NCBI GenBank assembly: GCA_024639125.1
Contig: JAHEJA010000003.1
Location: 1 to 64,000, forward strand
Direction: 5' to 3'
Origin: Paracoccaceae bacterium
GTDB lineage: Bacteria > Pseudomonadota > Alphaproteobacteria > Rhodobacterales > Rhodobacteraceae
Length of the DNA stretch: 64,000 nt
This document shows, piece by piece, positions 57,212-64,000 of the stretch; position 1 is the stretch's first letter; each line of letters starts with the position of its first letter. Position numbers and translations under genes: made by a program. The notes below the pieces were generated by a model. The model did no database searches and had not been told where the DNA came from. It saw only the letters and a program-made list of their open reading frames with translations.

Positions 57212-58119
57212 AGCTGATCTTTATGGGCACACCCGATTTTTCGGTCCCTGTGTTGGACGCGCTGCATGCGGCGGGTCATGACATCTTATGTGTTTATTGT
57301 CAGCCTCCGCGTCCTGCGGGACGGGGCAAAAAGGATCGCCCGACTCCAGTGCATGCACATGCATTAAAGCTTGGACTGCCAGTGCGCCATCCGGTCAGCT
57401 TAAAAACTAATGACGCCCAAGCCGAATTTTCGGCTCTGGATGCGGATGTGGCTGTTGTTGTTGCTTATGGGCTTTTGTTGCCGCAGGCGATTTTGGATGC
57501 GCCCAAGCTTGGGTGTTTGAATATACATGCCTCTTTGCTCCCTCGGTGGCGCGGTGCAGCACCGATCCATCGCGCGATCATGTCTGGGGATGCGCAAACG
57601 GGCATTTGCATTATGCAAATGGAAGCAGGGCTTGATACGGGACCGGTGCTTTTGCGTCAAACAACCGAAATCCTTGCTGCGGACACAACGGCTGTTTTGC
57701 ATGATCGACTCTCCGCACAGGGTGCGACATTGATTTGCGAGGCACTGGATAAATTACCGGATCTTGTGGCGACCCCCCAAGACCAAGAGGGCGTGACCTA
57801 TGCCCATAAAATTGACAAATCCGAAGCCCGCATTGATTGGACAAAGTCCGGCATTGACGTGGATCGCCAAATTCGTGGACTTGCCCCGTTTCCGGGGGCT
57901 TGGTTTCAGGTCGGTGAAGACCGCATTAAAGCGTTGGCTTCTGAATATGTCCCAGCCGGAACTGGTGCGGCAGGAACGGTTATCACGGATGATTTCGTGA
58001 TTGCATGCGGCACCGGAGCTGTGCGCATTTTAAGCGCGCAAAAATCGGGAAAATCGGCACAAAGCGCAGATGTGTTCTTGCGCGGTTATCCGATCACGAC
58101 AGGCCAGCGCGTCGATTAG
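57208..58119 (+). CDS. fmt: Methionyl-tRNA formyltransferase
   Basis: Fmt formylates initiator Met-tRNA with 10-formyl-tetrahydrofolate. The protein has 303 residues. It opens [18 protein letters not shown], has the active-site region [21 protein letters not shown], and the C-terminal OB-fold domain begins after DKSEARIDW ([15 protein letters not shown]). Its ATG overlaps the stop of the deformylase paralogue. The TAG overlaps the stop of the convergent SDHAF4-type gene. Confidence 0.97.
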   Translation: MKLIFMGTPDFSVPVLDALHAAGHDILCVYCQPPRPAGRGKKDRPTPVHAHALKLGLPVRHPVSLKTNDAQAEFSALDADVAVVVAYGLLLPQAILDAPKLGCLNIHASLLPRWRGAAPIHRAIMSGDAQTGICIMQMEAGLDTGPVLLRQTTEILAADTTAVLHDRLSAQGATLICEALDKLPDLVATPQDQEGVTYAHKIDKSEARIDWTKSGIDVDRQIRGLAPFPGAWFQVGEDRIKALASEYVPAGTGAAGTVITDDFVIACGTGAVRILSAQKSGKSAQSADVFLRGYPITTGQRVD

Positions 58120-58289
58120 AAATCGATAGCGAGCCCTTTTTTCTCCCAATCGCCATAGCGAACGGGCTCTGGACCGTCACGGCCTCCGAGTTCTTTGGGC
58201 AGCTCTGTGTCTTTAGCGGCCTTGCGCCGTTCTTCGGCTTCTGCCAAGGCGCGTATCGCCGCAGGGGGAAGGTCTTGGTTCTCGCTCAT
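58116..58289 (-). CDS. DUF1674 protein, succinate dehydrogenase assembly factor 4 (SDHAF4) homologue
   Basis: The 57-residue protein starts [20 protein letters not shown] and ends with the DUF1674 signature [19 protein letters not shown] plus IDF. Mitochondrial SDHAF4, of the same family, protects flavinated SdhA before assembly of succinate dehydrogenase; the bacterial role is presumed similar. GGAAAGAG precedes its ATG. It is small and antisense between fmt and rsmB, with its TAA overlapping the fmt stop, so it is easily missed. The sdh genes themselves are not in the window. Confidence 0.88.
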   Translation of the reverse strand: MSENQDLPPAAIRALAEAEERRKAAKDTELPKELGGRDGPEPVRYGDWEKKGLAIDF

Positions 58290-58356
58290 GCTCTCTTTCC
58301 TAATGGCTTAAGGGTTGATATACGACGAGCCAACAAAATTGCAAGGATTCCCCCCT

Positions 58357-59637
58357 ATGGTTAAATCAGCCCCCACGCCCCGCCAAATGGCTGTGCGCCT
58401 TTTGAACGAAGTTTTGGGCGAAGACGGGCGGCTGATGTCCGAAGCAGTGAATTCGGGTATTTTGGATCCGCTTGAACCTGCGGATCGGGCGCGTGCGCAA
58501 CGGCTGGCGGTACAAACATTGCGGGGACTAGAGCGCGCCGATAAAATTTTAAACCAACATGTGAAACGGATGCCGGCATTGGGTATTCTGAATATCATGC
58601 GCGTGGCAACTGTCGAACTTTGTATGGGGGGCGACGCTCATGGGGTCGTGAACGAGGCTGTGAATTTATGCGCGCGTAACAAGCGATATGCCCACTTCAA
58701 AGGTCTGGTGAATGCTGTTTTGCGCAGGGTTGCCGAGCATGGACCCAAAGAATGGGATATCTTGCGCGTGCCGCGATTGCCCAAATGGTTGCGCAAGCCG
58801 CTTTCTGATGCCTATAGCCCAGACATCATCGCCAAGATCGAAGCAGTACAGTTTGGCGCGCCGCCACTGGATATTACGCCCAAAGATGTGTCCAAAGTCG
58901 CGGAATTGGCCGCGCTTTTGGGGGGCGATGTGATTTTGGATGGTAGCGTCCGTTTGCAAGACGCAGGTCAGGTATCAAAACTAGACGGGTTTCAAGAAGG
59001 CGATTGGTGGGTCCAAGATGCCGCTGCTGCATTGCCTGTGCGGTTGCTGGGCGATATCCAAGGCTTGCGCGTGCTTGATTTATGTGCCGCTCCAGGCGGG
59101 AAAACGATGCAATTGGCTGCTGCCGGGGCTGACGTTGTGGCGCTAGATGTTTCTGAGCATCGGATGGGCCGTGTTCATGAGAACCTGAAACGGGTTGGGT
59201 TGCATGCAGATATCCGTGTGGGGGATGCGTTTGAATATTCAGATGCGCCTTTTGATGTGATTTTATTGGATGCTCCTTGTTCTGCGACGGGGACTATGCG
59301 GCGCCATCCGGATTTGCCTCACGCCAAAGATGGATCAGAATTTGCTGAGCTGTTCGACATCCAAGAGCGCATGATTGATCACGCCCTTGGCTTGCTCAAA
59401 CCCGAGGGACGTTTGGTCTATTGCACATGTTCGCTCTTGCCGGACGAAGGCGAAGTTCAGATTGACGAAGCACTTGAACGGCATCCGTCTTTGACGGTCG
59501 AAGATTTATCTAAGGTGCCTTTTGTTGATCCGGATTGGATCACACACGAAGGCGGCTTGCGGTTGCGTCCGGATTATTTGGCCGAGCAAGGCGGCATGGA
59601 TGGCTTTTATATCTCGGTCTTGCGGAAATCTGCGTAA
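58357..59637 (+). CDS. rsmB: 16S rRNA (cytosine 967-C5)-methyltransferase RsmB-like
   Basis: The protein has 426 residues. The N-terminal NusB-like RNA-binding domain (PRQMAVRLLNEVL, GDAHGVVNEAVNLCARN) is followed by the SAM-dependent methyltransferase domain: CAAPGGKTMQLAAAGADVVALD is the SAM site, DAPCSATGTMRRHPD holds motif IV with its Cys, and LVYCTCSLLPDEGE holds the catalytic Cys of motif VI. The start at 58357 gives the usual N-terminus; 58315 is open but unsupported. It is followed by the heparinase gene on the same strand. Confidence 0.92.
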   Translation: MVKSAPTPRQMAVRLLNEVLGEDGRLMSEAVNSGILDPLEPADRARAQRLAVQTLRGLERADKILNQHVKRMPALGILNIMRVATVELCMGGDAHGVVNEAVNLCARNKRYAHFKGLVNAVLRRVAEHGPKEWDILRVPRLPKWLRKPLSDAYSPDIIAKIEAVQFGAPPLDITPKDVSKVAELAALLGGDVILDGSVRLQDAGQVSKLDGFQEGDWWVQDAAAALPVRLLGDIQGLRVLDLCAAPGGKTMQLAAAGADVVALDVSEHRMGRVHENLKRVGLHADIRVGDAFEYSDAPFDVILLDAPCSATGTMRRHPDLPHAKDGSEFAELFDIQERMIDHALGLLKPEGRLVYCTCSLLPDEGEVQIDEALERHPSLTVEDLSKVPFVDPDWITHEGGLRLRPDYLAEQGGMDGFYISVLRKSA

Positions 59638-59721
59638 AAGATGGATTGATCGGTGACAGCGCTTGGACATCGAATTATATAGGCTGCACCGTATATTGTT
59701 CACGCGCAAAGGGCAGGGCGC

Positions 59722-61467
59722 ATGACGCTTTCAAAAAATTTATCGGCACGACATCTTAAATTGATGCACCGCTTGCATGCACGTCTAAGTGGGTTCTCAA
59801 GACCTGCAACAGGGATTGTGTCGCAACCAGAGCCGCGCTCTATTGGTAGCTTTGCCAAGGGACGGCAATTATGCGCCGGAAATATCCTTCTAGCTGGTCA
59901 TTTGGTCGAAGCCCCCGATCAATCGCTCTGGGCGATTGCGCCGCCATCGTTGACATTCGAAGACGCAGCGCATGGATTTGCTTGGTTGGATGATTTGGCT
60001 GCTGTGGGGGATCAACTGGCACGTCGCAAAGCCCAAGAATGGACCTTTGACTGGATTGATCGTTATGGGCGCGGCGCAGGCGCAGGTTGGGTTCCTGACT
60101 TGGCGGGGCGGCGTATTATTCGTTGGATTCATCACGCCATGCTTTTGTTGCGTGCCCAAGACGCCGCAGCATCAGAACGGTTTTACCGTTCTTTGGCGCA
60201 TCAGACGCTGTTCCTGTCGCGACGTTGGAACAAAACCTCACCGGGCTTGCCCCGTTTCGAGGCTTTGACAGGTTTGATTTATGCCGGGCTGTCATTGTCG
60301 GGCATGAACCATTTGGTTGCTCCGGCAACCAGCGCCTTGGCCAAAGAATGCCGCTTGCAAATTGATGAAACTGGCGGAATTTTAACGCGTAATCCAGAAG
60401 AATTACTAGAAGTCTTTACACTGTTGACTTGGGCGGCCTCTGCTCTCAAGGACGAAGGCTGGACCCCTGCTAAAACGCATATCGCAGCGATAGATCGGAT
60501 CGCGCCGACGCTGCGCACATTGCGTCATTCCGATGGCGGTTTGGCGCGTTTTCATGGCGGTGGTCGTGGAATCGATGGCCGCCTTGATCACGCTTTGGCG
60601 CAATCGGGAAACCGGTCTATGCAAGCAAATGGCTTAGCAATGGGATTTGCCCGCCTATCCGCAGGGCGAACCAGTGTCATTGTGGATGCAAGTGTGCCTC
60701 CAACGGGGCGAGCGTCGGTAAATGCGCATGCGTCTACATTAGCGTTCGAACTAACGTCTGGGCGACGTCCTTTGATTGTGAACTGTGGCTCTGGTGTAAG
60801 TTTCGGGGACGAATGGCGCAAGGCAGGACGTGCCACGCCCTCTCATTCCGTGCTTCATTTCGAAGGTCTGTCCAGTTCGAAATTGGGGCGCAAATTGTCC
60901 TATGCAGGTGTCGAACGCGAAGGTCTAATCGAGGGTCCATCGGACGTCCCTGTTGAAATGACCCATAATGCAGAAAGCTATATCTTTGAAGGCGCTCATG
61001 ACGGCTATGTCAGCACGAATGGGTTAAGCCATGTGCGGCGTCTTGAAGTATCGATCGACGGTCGCAGCGTGGTCGGAGAAGACACGTTGATCGCGGTCAA
61101 TCCCAAGGCAGAACGCGTATTTGACAAAGCGTTAGATGCAAGTGAGCTAAAGGGATTTCCGTTTTTTGTAAAATTCCACTTACATCCCGAAGTCGAAGCC
61201 GACCTTGATCTGGGCGGAAAAGCTGTTTCAATGATGCTGAAAAGCGGTGAAATCTGGGTCTTGCGCTTTGAAGGCAGTGCGGAATTGACCCTTGAGCCGA
61301 GTGTTTATTTAGAAACAGGGCGATTAAAGCCTCGTGCGACGAAACAAGCTGTTTTGTCTTGGCGCGCGATGGAGTATGCATCGCGTATTCGCTGGTCGCT
61401 CTCCAAGGCGCATGACACGGACATCGCCGTGCGGGATGTGAATTGGATCGAAGCGGATGAAATGTAA
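59722..61467 (+). CDS. Heparinase II/III family protein
   Basis: The protein has 581 residues. The N-terminal half is an alpha-helical toroid ([38 protein letters not shown]), and the C-terminal half is the heparinase II/III-like beta-sandwich ([45 protein letters not shown] in parts). These lyases act on uronate-containing polysaccharides. No signal peptide is visible, so the protein may act in the cytoplasm or be exported by another route. It lies between rsmB and purH and overlaps the open frame upstream of purH only slightly. The substrate is unknown; a cell-envelope polymer is possible. Confidence 0.85.
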   Translation: MTLSKNLSARHLKLMHRLHARLSGFSRPATGIVSQPEPRSIGSFAKGRQLCAGNILLAGHLVEAPDQSLWAIAPPSLTFEDAAHGFAWLDDLAAVGDQLARRKAQEWTFDWIDRYGRGAGAGWVPDLAGRRIIRWIHHAMLLLRAQDAAASERFYRSLAHQTLFLSRRWNKTSPGLPRFEALTGLIYAGLSLSGMNHLVAPATSALAKECRLQIDETGGILTRNPEELLEVFTLLTWAASALKDEGWTPAKTHIAAIDRIAPTLRTLRHSDGGLARFHGGGRGIDGRLDHALAQSGNRSMQANGLAMGFARLSAGRTSVIVDASVPPTGRASVNAHASTLAFELTSGRRPLIVNCGSGVSFGDEWRKAGRATPSHSVLHFEGLSSSKLGRKLSYAGVEREGLIEGPSDVPVEMTHNAESYIFEGAHDGYVSTNGLSHVRRLEVSIDGRSVVGEDTLIAVNPKAERVFDKALDASELKGFPFFVKFHLHPEVEADLDLGGKAVSMMLKSGEIWVLRFEGSAELTLEPSVYLETGRLKPRATKQAVLSWRAMEYASRIRWSLSKAHDTDIAVRDVNWIEADEM

Positions 61468-61486
61468 TGACTGCCAGGACCTTAGA

Positions 61487-63076
61487 ATGACTGATCTCTT
61501 CCCCGTACGCCGCGCGTTAATTTCTGTATCTGATAAAACCGGTTTGATTGACCTTGCCAAAGCCTTGTCGGCTGGTGGTGTTGAGTTGTTGTCAACAGGC
61601 GGTAGCGCGAAAGCAATCCGCGACGCGGGTCTTTCTGTTATTGATGTTTCGGATGTCACAGGCTTTCCAGAAATGATGGATGGTCGCGTCAAAACACTTC
61701 ACCCGATGGTGCATGGTGGATTGCTTGCGCTGCGTGACAATGATGATCACCTAACGGCAATGCAAGAGCATGGTATCGGTGGTATCGATTTGTTGGTCGT
61801 GAATCTGTATCCATTTGAAGAAACCGTCGCCAAAGGTGGTGATTATCAGGACTGTATCGAGAATATTGATATTGGTGGTCCTGCGATGATCCGTGCCGCT
61901 GCCAAGAACCATGGGTTTGTGACGACGGTTGTTGATGTCGAAGATTACGAAGAATTACTGGCCGAGCTGGCAGGGAACGAAGGCCAAACGAGCTATGTGT
62001 TCCGTCAAAAGATGGCACAGCGGGCCTATGCACGGACAGCGGCATACGATGCCGCAGTCTCAGGCTGGATGGCAGAGGCCATTGGGGAAACTGCGCCACG
62101 TCGTCGTGCTGTTGCCGGTGAGCTGGCGCAAACACTTCGCTATGGGGAAAATCCGCACCAATCCGCGTCGTTCTATGTAGATGGCTCTAATCGTCCAGGC
62201 GTTGCGACAGCTATCCAACATCAGGGCAAAGAGCTTTCTTATAACAACATAAATGATACAGATGCTGCCTTTGAATTGGCCTGTGAATTTGGTGCCGACC
62301 AAGGTCCGGCTTGTGCTATTATCAAGCACGCGAACCCATGTGGCGTTGCCCGCGCTGACACATTGGTTGACGCCTACAAAGCCGCATTTGATTGCGATCG
62401 GACCTCTGCGTTTGGTGGGATTATTGCACTGAACCAAACTCTGGATCGCGCCACCGCAGAAGAAATCACCAAGATTTTTACCGAAGTTGTAATTGCGCCG
62501 GATGCGACGCAAGACGCAATCGAAGTCTTTGCAACGAAAAAGAACCTACGTCTTTTGACAACATCTAAAATGGCGGACCCGCGTGAATCCAATATGACAA
62601 TCCGACAGGTGTCTGGTGGTTATTTGGTTCAGGACAAAGATAACGGTCATATTAGCCTTGATGATCTTAGGGTTGTCACCAAACGTGCGCCAACGGATCA
62701 AGAAATGGCAGATTTATTGTTCGCTTGGAAAGTGGCAAAACATGTCAAGTCTAACGCGATTGTCTATGTCAAAGACGGCGCAACCGTTGGTGTAGGTGCT
62801 GGACAAATGAGCCGCGTTGATAGCTGTCGTATTGCCGCGCGCAAGGCTCAAGACATGGCCGAAGCACTTGGCCTTGATGCCCCGTTGACCCAAGGGTCCG
62901 TTGTGGCATCTGATGCGTTTTTCCCATTCGCGGATGGGCTTTTGACGGCGGCAGAAGCCGGTGCAACGGCGATTATTCAACCCGGTGGGTCCATGCGTGA
63001 CGAAGACGTGATTGCCGCCGCTGATGCTGCTGGATTGGCGATGGTCTTTACCGGCATGCGCCATTTCCGCCACTAA
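61487..63076 (+). CDS. purH: Bifunctional AICAR transformylase / IMP cyclohydrolase (PurH)
   Basis: PurH carries out the last two steps of IMP synthesis. The 529-residue length is exactly standard. The N-terminal IMP cyclohydrolase domain opens [20 protein letters not shown] and contains [18 protein letters not shown]; the transformylase domain has [27 protein letters not shown] and [16 protein letters not shown], ending [25 protein letters not shown] precedes the ATG at 61487. lspA follows after 12 bases. Confidence 0.98.
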   Translation: MTDLFPVRRALISVSDKTGLIDLAKALSAGGVELLSTGGSAKAIRDAGLSVIDVSDVTGFPEMMDGRVKTLHPMVHGGLLALRDNDDHLTAMQEHGIGGIDLLVVNLYPFEETVAKGGDYQDCIENIDIGGPAMIRAAAKNHGFVTTVVDVEDYEELLAELAGNEGQTSYVFRQKMAQRAYARTAAYDAAVSGWMAEAIGETAPRRRAVAGELAQTLRYGENPHQSASFYVDGSNRPGVATAIQHQGKELSYNNINDTDAAFELACEFGADQGPACAIIKHANPCGVARADTLVDAYKAAFDCDRTSAFGGIIALNQTLDRATAEEITKIFTEVVIAPDATQDAIEVFATKKNLRLLTTSKMADPRESNMTIRQVSGGYLVQDKDNGHISLDDLRVVTKRAPTDQEMADLLFAWKVAKHVKSNAIVYVKDGATVGVGAGQMSRVDSCRIAARKAQDMAEALGLDAPLTQGSVVASDAFFPFADGLLTAAEAGATAIIQPGGSMRDEDVIAAADAAGLAMVFTGMRHFRH

Positions 63077-63088
63077 GCTGTTTGATCT

Positions 63089-63559
63089 ATGCGCGCGCTG
63101 TTCATAACATCCCTCATCACCTTGGTGATCGATCAGATCACCAAGATTTATGTGGTGTTTGGACTGGGTTTGCAAACGGCGCTGTCTATTGATGTCTTGC
63201 CGCCGTATATAAATTTCCGAATGGCGTGGAACCAAGGTATTAATTTTGGTTTGTTTGCACATGACGCAAGCACCGCGCGCTATGTGCTGGTCGGTATCAG
63301 CATCGTTATTTGTGTGGCACTTCTTGTTTGGGTCTATCGTGAACCACCACGCAAAATAGGCTTTGTTGCTGCTGGCCTCTTGATCGGTGGTGCCGTTGGC
63401 AATGTGATTGATCGATTGGCTTATGGTGCCGTTGCGGATTTTCTGAACATGTCCTGTTGCGGGATCCGCAATCCATTTTCGTTCAATGTTGCTGATATTG
63501 CGATCTTTGCAGGCGCAATTGGGTTGGCAATAATCCCCCCTGCGCAAAAACAGGGATGA
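63089..63559 (+). CDS. lspA: Lipoprotein signal peptidase (signal peptidase II)
   Basis: LspA cleaves the signal peptides of lipid-modified prolipoproteins in the inner membrane. The protein has 156 residues and four membrane helices. GNVIDR (104-109), the catalytic Asp117 in GAVADFLNM and Asp136 in FNVADIAIF are visible; MAWNQGINFGLF is the conserved N-x-G motif region. The next gene encodes a lipoprotein that is a likely substrate. Confidence 0.95.
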   Translation: MRALFITSLITLVIDQITKIYVVFGLGLQTALSIDVLPPYINFRMAWNQGINFGLFAHDASTARYVLVGISIVICVALLVWVYREPPRKIGFVAAGLLIGGAVGNVIDRLAYGAVADFLNMSCCGIRNPFSFNVADIAIFAGAIGLAIIPPAQKQG

Positions 63560-63609
63560 CCTAGGCGATTGTTTACGCTAAAGCTTTTTAAGCACGTAAG
63601 GAGAATGGG

Positions 63610-63966
63610 ATGAAGCGAACAATCGTTTTTATGCTGTTAGTGGGTTCGGTCATTGCCGGATGCAGCAAAAGCAACAAGCCAGTTCCTGTAAATTATTACA
63701 GTCCAACAGGCGGTCCTGATCCCTATCAGACGCAGGTCTTCAATCCTTTGGAAATGCCAAACACCTTTGCAGTATTGCCCAAACCGTTGAACAACGGGCT
63801 GAGCCTTGCTGATAAGGGGCGCAAGGTGCCGCAGTCTCAAATCGTGAAACGCGCCCAAGTGACCCCAACAGCACCCCAAGACGATGTTGCCCCATTAAGC
63901 CAACCCCTGAAGCCGTCGAAAATTGGTGGCTTCTTTGGTTGGGTGCGCAGCAAGTTATCACGCTAA
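63610..63966 (+). CDS. DUF3035 lipoprotein, BamF type
   Basis: The protein has 118 residues. The signal peptide ends in a lipobox VIAGC with lipidated Cys18. A proline-rich region with the DUF3035 motif PNTFAVLPKPL (P-D/N-x-F-x-V-x-x-x-P-L) follows. DUF3035 proteins correspond to BamF, an alphaproteobacterial accessory lipoprotein of the outer-membrane BAM complex. The C-terminal tail (GGFFGWVRSKLSR) may be amphipathic. GGAG lies 8 bases before the ATG. It is 50 bases after lspA on the same strand, whose product would process it. Confidence 0.8.
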   Translation: MKRTIVFMLLVGSVIAGCSKSNKPVPVNYYSPTGGPDPYQTQVFNPLEMPNTFAVLPKPLNNGLSLADKGRKVPQSQIVKRAQVTPTAPQDDVAPLSQPLKPSKIGGFFGWVRSKLSR

Positions 63967-64000
63967 CGCGAGATCGCTTGAAACTGGTAAAATAGAGCGT

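Overview
The window looks like a chromosomal segment of an alphaproteobacterium, most likely of the Rhodobacteraceae (Roseobacter group). The reasons are the MipZ division ATPase, the DUF2125, DUF1523, DUF5665, DUF1674 and DUF3035 (BamF-type) proteins, an NDUFS4-type complex I accessory subunit, and an mreBCD-mrdA-rodA cluster. Base composition, judged by eye, is near half G+C and even throughout. I see no rRNA, tRNA, CRISPR array, insertion sequence, integrase or prophage gene. Genes are tightly packed, with many ATGA or TAATG overlaps and several convergent pairs whose stop codons overlap.

Layout. 1-2.7 kb: uvrB divergent from the NDUFS4-type gene. 2.9-7.6 kb: an aromatic catabolism island with pcaC-pcaH-pcaG and a DUF849 (BKACE) enzyme, facing pobA, and an AraC regulator divergent from pobA. 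7.6-11.5 kb: mutL-rmuC-mipZ. 11.7-18.7 kb: two glutathione transferases, a flavoprotein, an MscS channel, an HNH protein, an ECH-like and an SDR gene, and a DUF2125 protein. 18.8-25.3 kb: the rod-shape operon mreB-mreC-mreD-mrdA-rodA with ghrA at its end. 25.5-32.8 kb: a large DMGDH/sarcosine-dehydrogenase-like FAD-GcvT protein, a secreted EF-hand protein, a GlxA-type regulator, an aldehyde dehydrogenase, a 1-Cys peroxiredoxin and an outer-membrane barrel protein. 32.9-38.8 kb: pnp, rpsO, an RTX-repeat protein, DUF5665, DUF1643 and truB. 38.9-45.7 kb: an EamA transporter, a gabD-type dehydrogenase, an alpha/beta hydrolase, creatinase, DUF1523, a FadR-type GntR regulator and a small lipoprotein. 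45.7-56.1 kb: a GNAT protein, smc, a lytic transglycosylase, cbiB-cobC, a degenerate receiver protein, a glutathionyl-hydroquinone reductase and a MalY-type aminotransferase. 56.2-64 kb: def, a catalytically dead def paralogue, fmt, an SDHAF4-type gene (opposite strand), rsmB, a heparinase II/III protein, purH, lspA and a DUF3035 lipoprotein.

Two metabolic themes stand out. 4-Hydroxybenzoate is hydroxylated by PobA to protocatechuate and cleaved by PcaHG, and PcaC acts lower in the path. The BKACE enzyme in the same operon suggests a CoA-ester-forming cleavage of a beta-keto acid. Creatinase gives sarcosine and urea, and the FAD-GcvT protein is of the type that oxidises N-methylglycines, so the window holds parts of a creatine/betaine route.

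Most of the window is ordinary core genome. The observations most worth a second look are: a predicted three-way-junction leader upstream of creatinase; a deformylase paralogue that has lost its zinc cysteine and catalytic glutamate; three inverted repeats, including a perfect 22-bp palindrome, between the aldehyde dehydrogenase and peroxiredoxin genes; an inverted repeat abutting the ribosome binding site of the EF-hand gene; and a TetR-type palindrome in front of a 28-residue reading frame.
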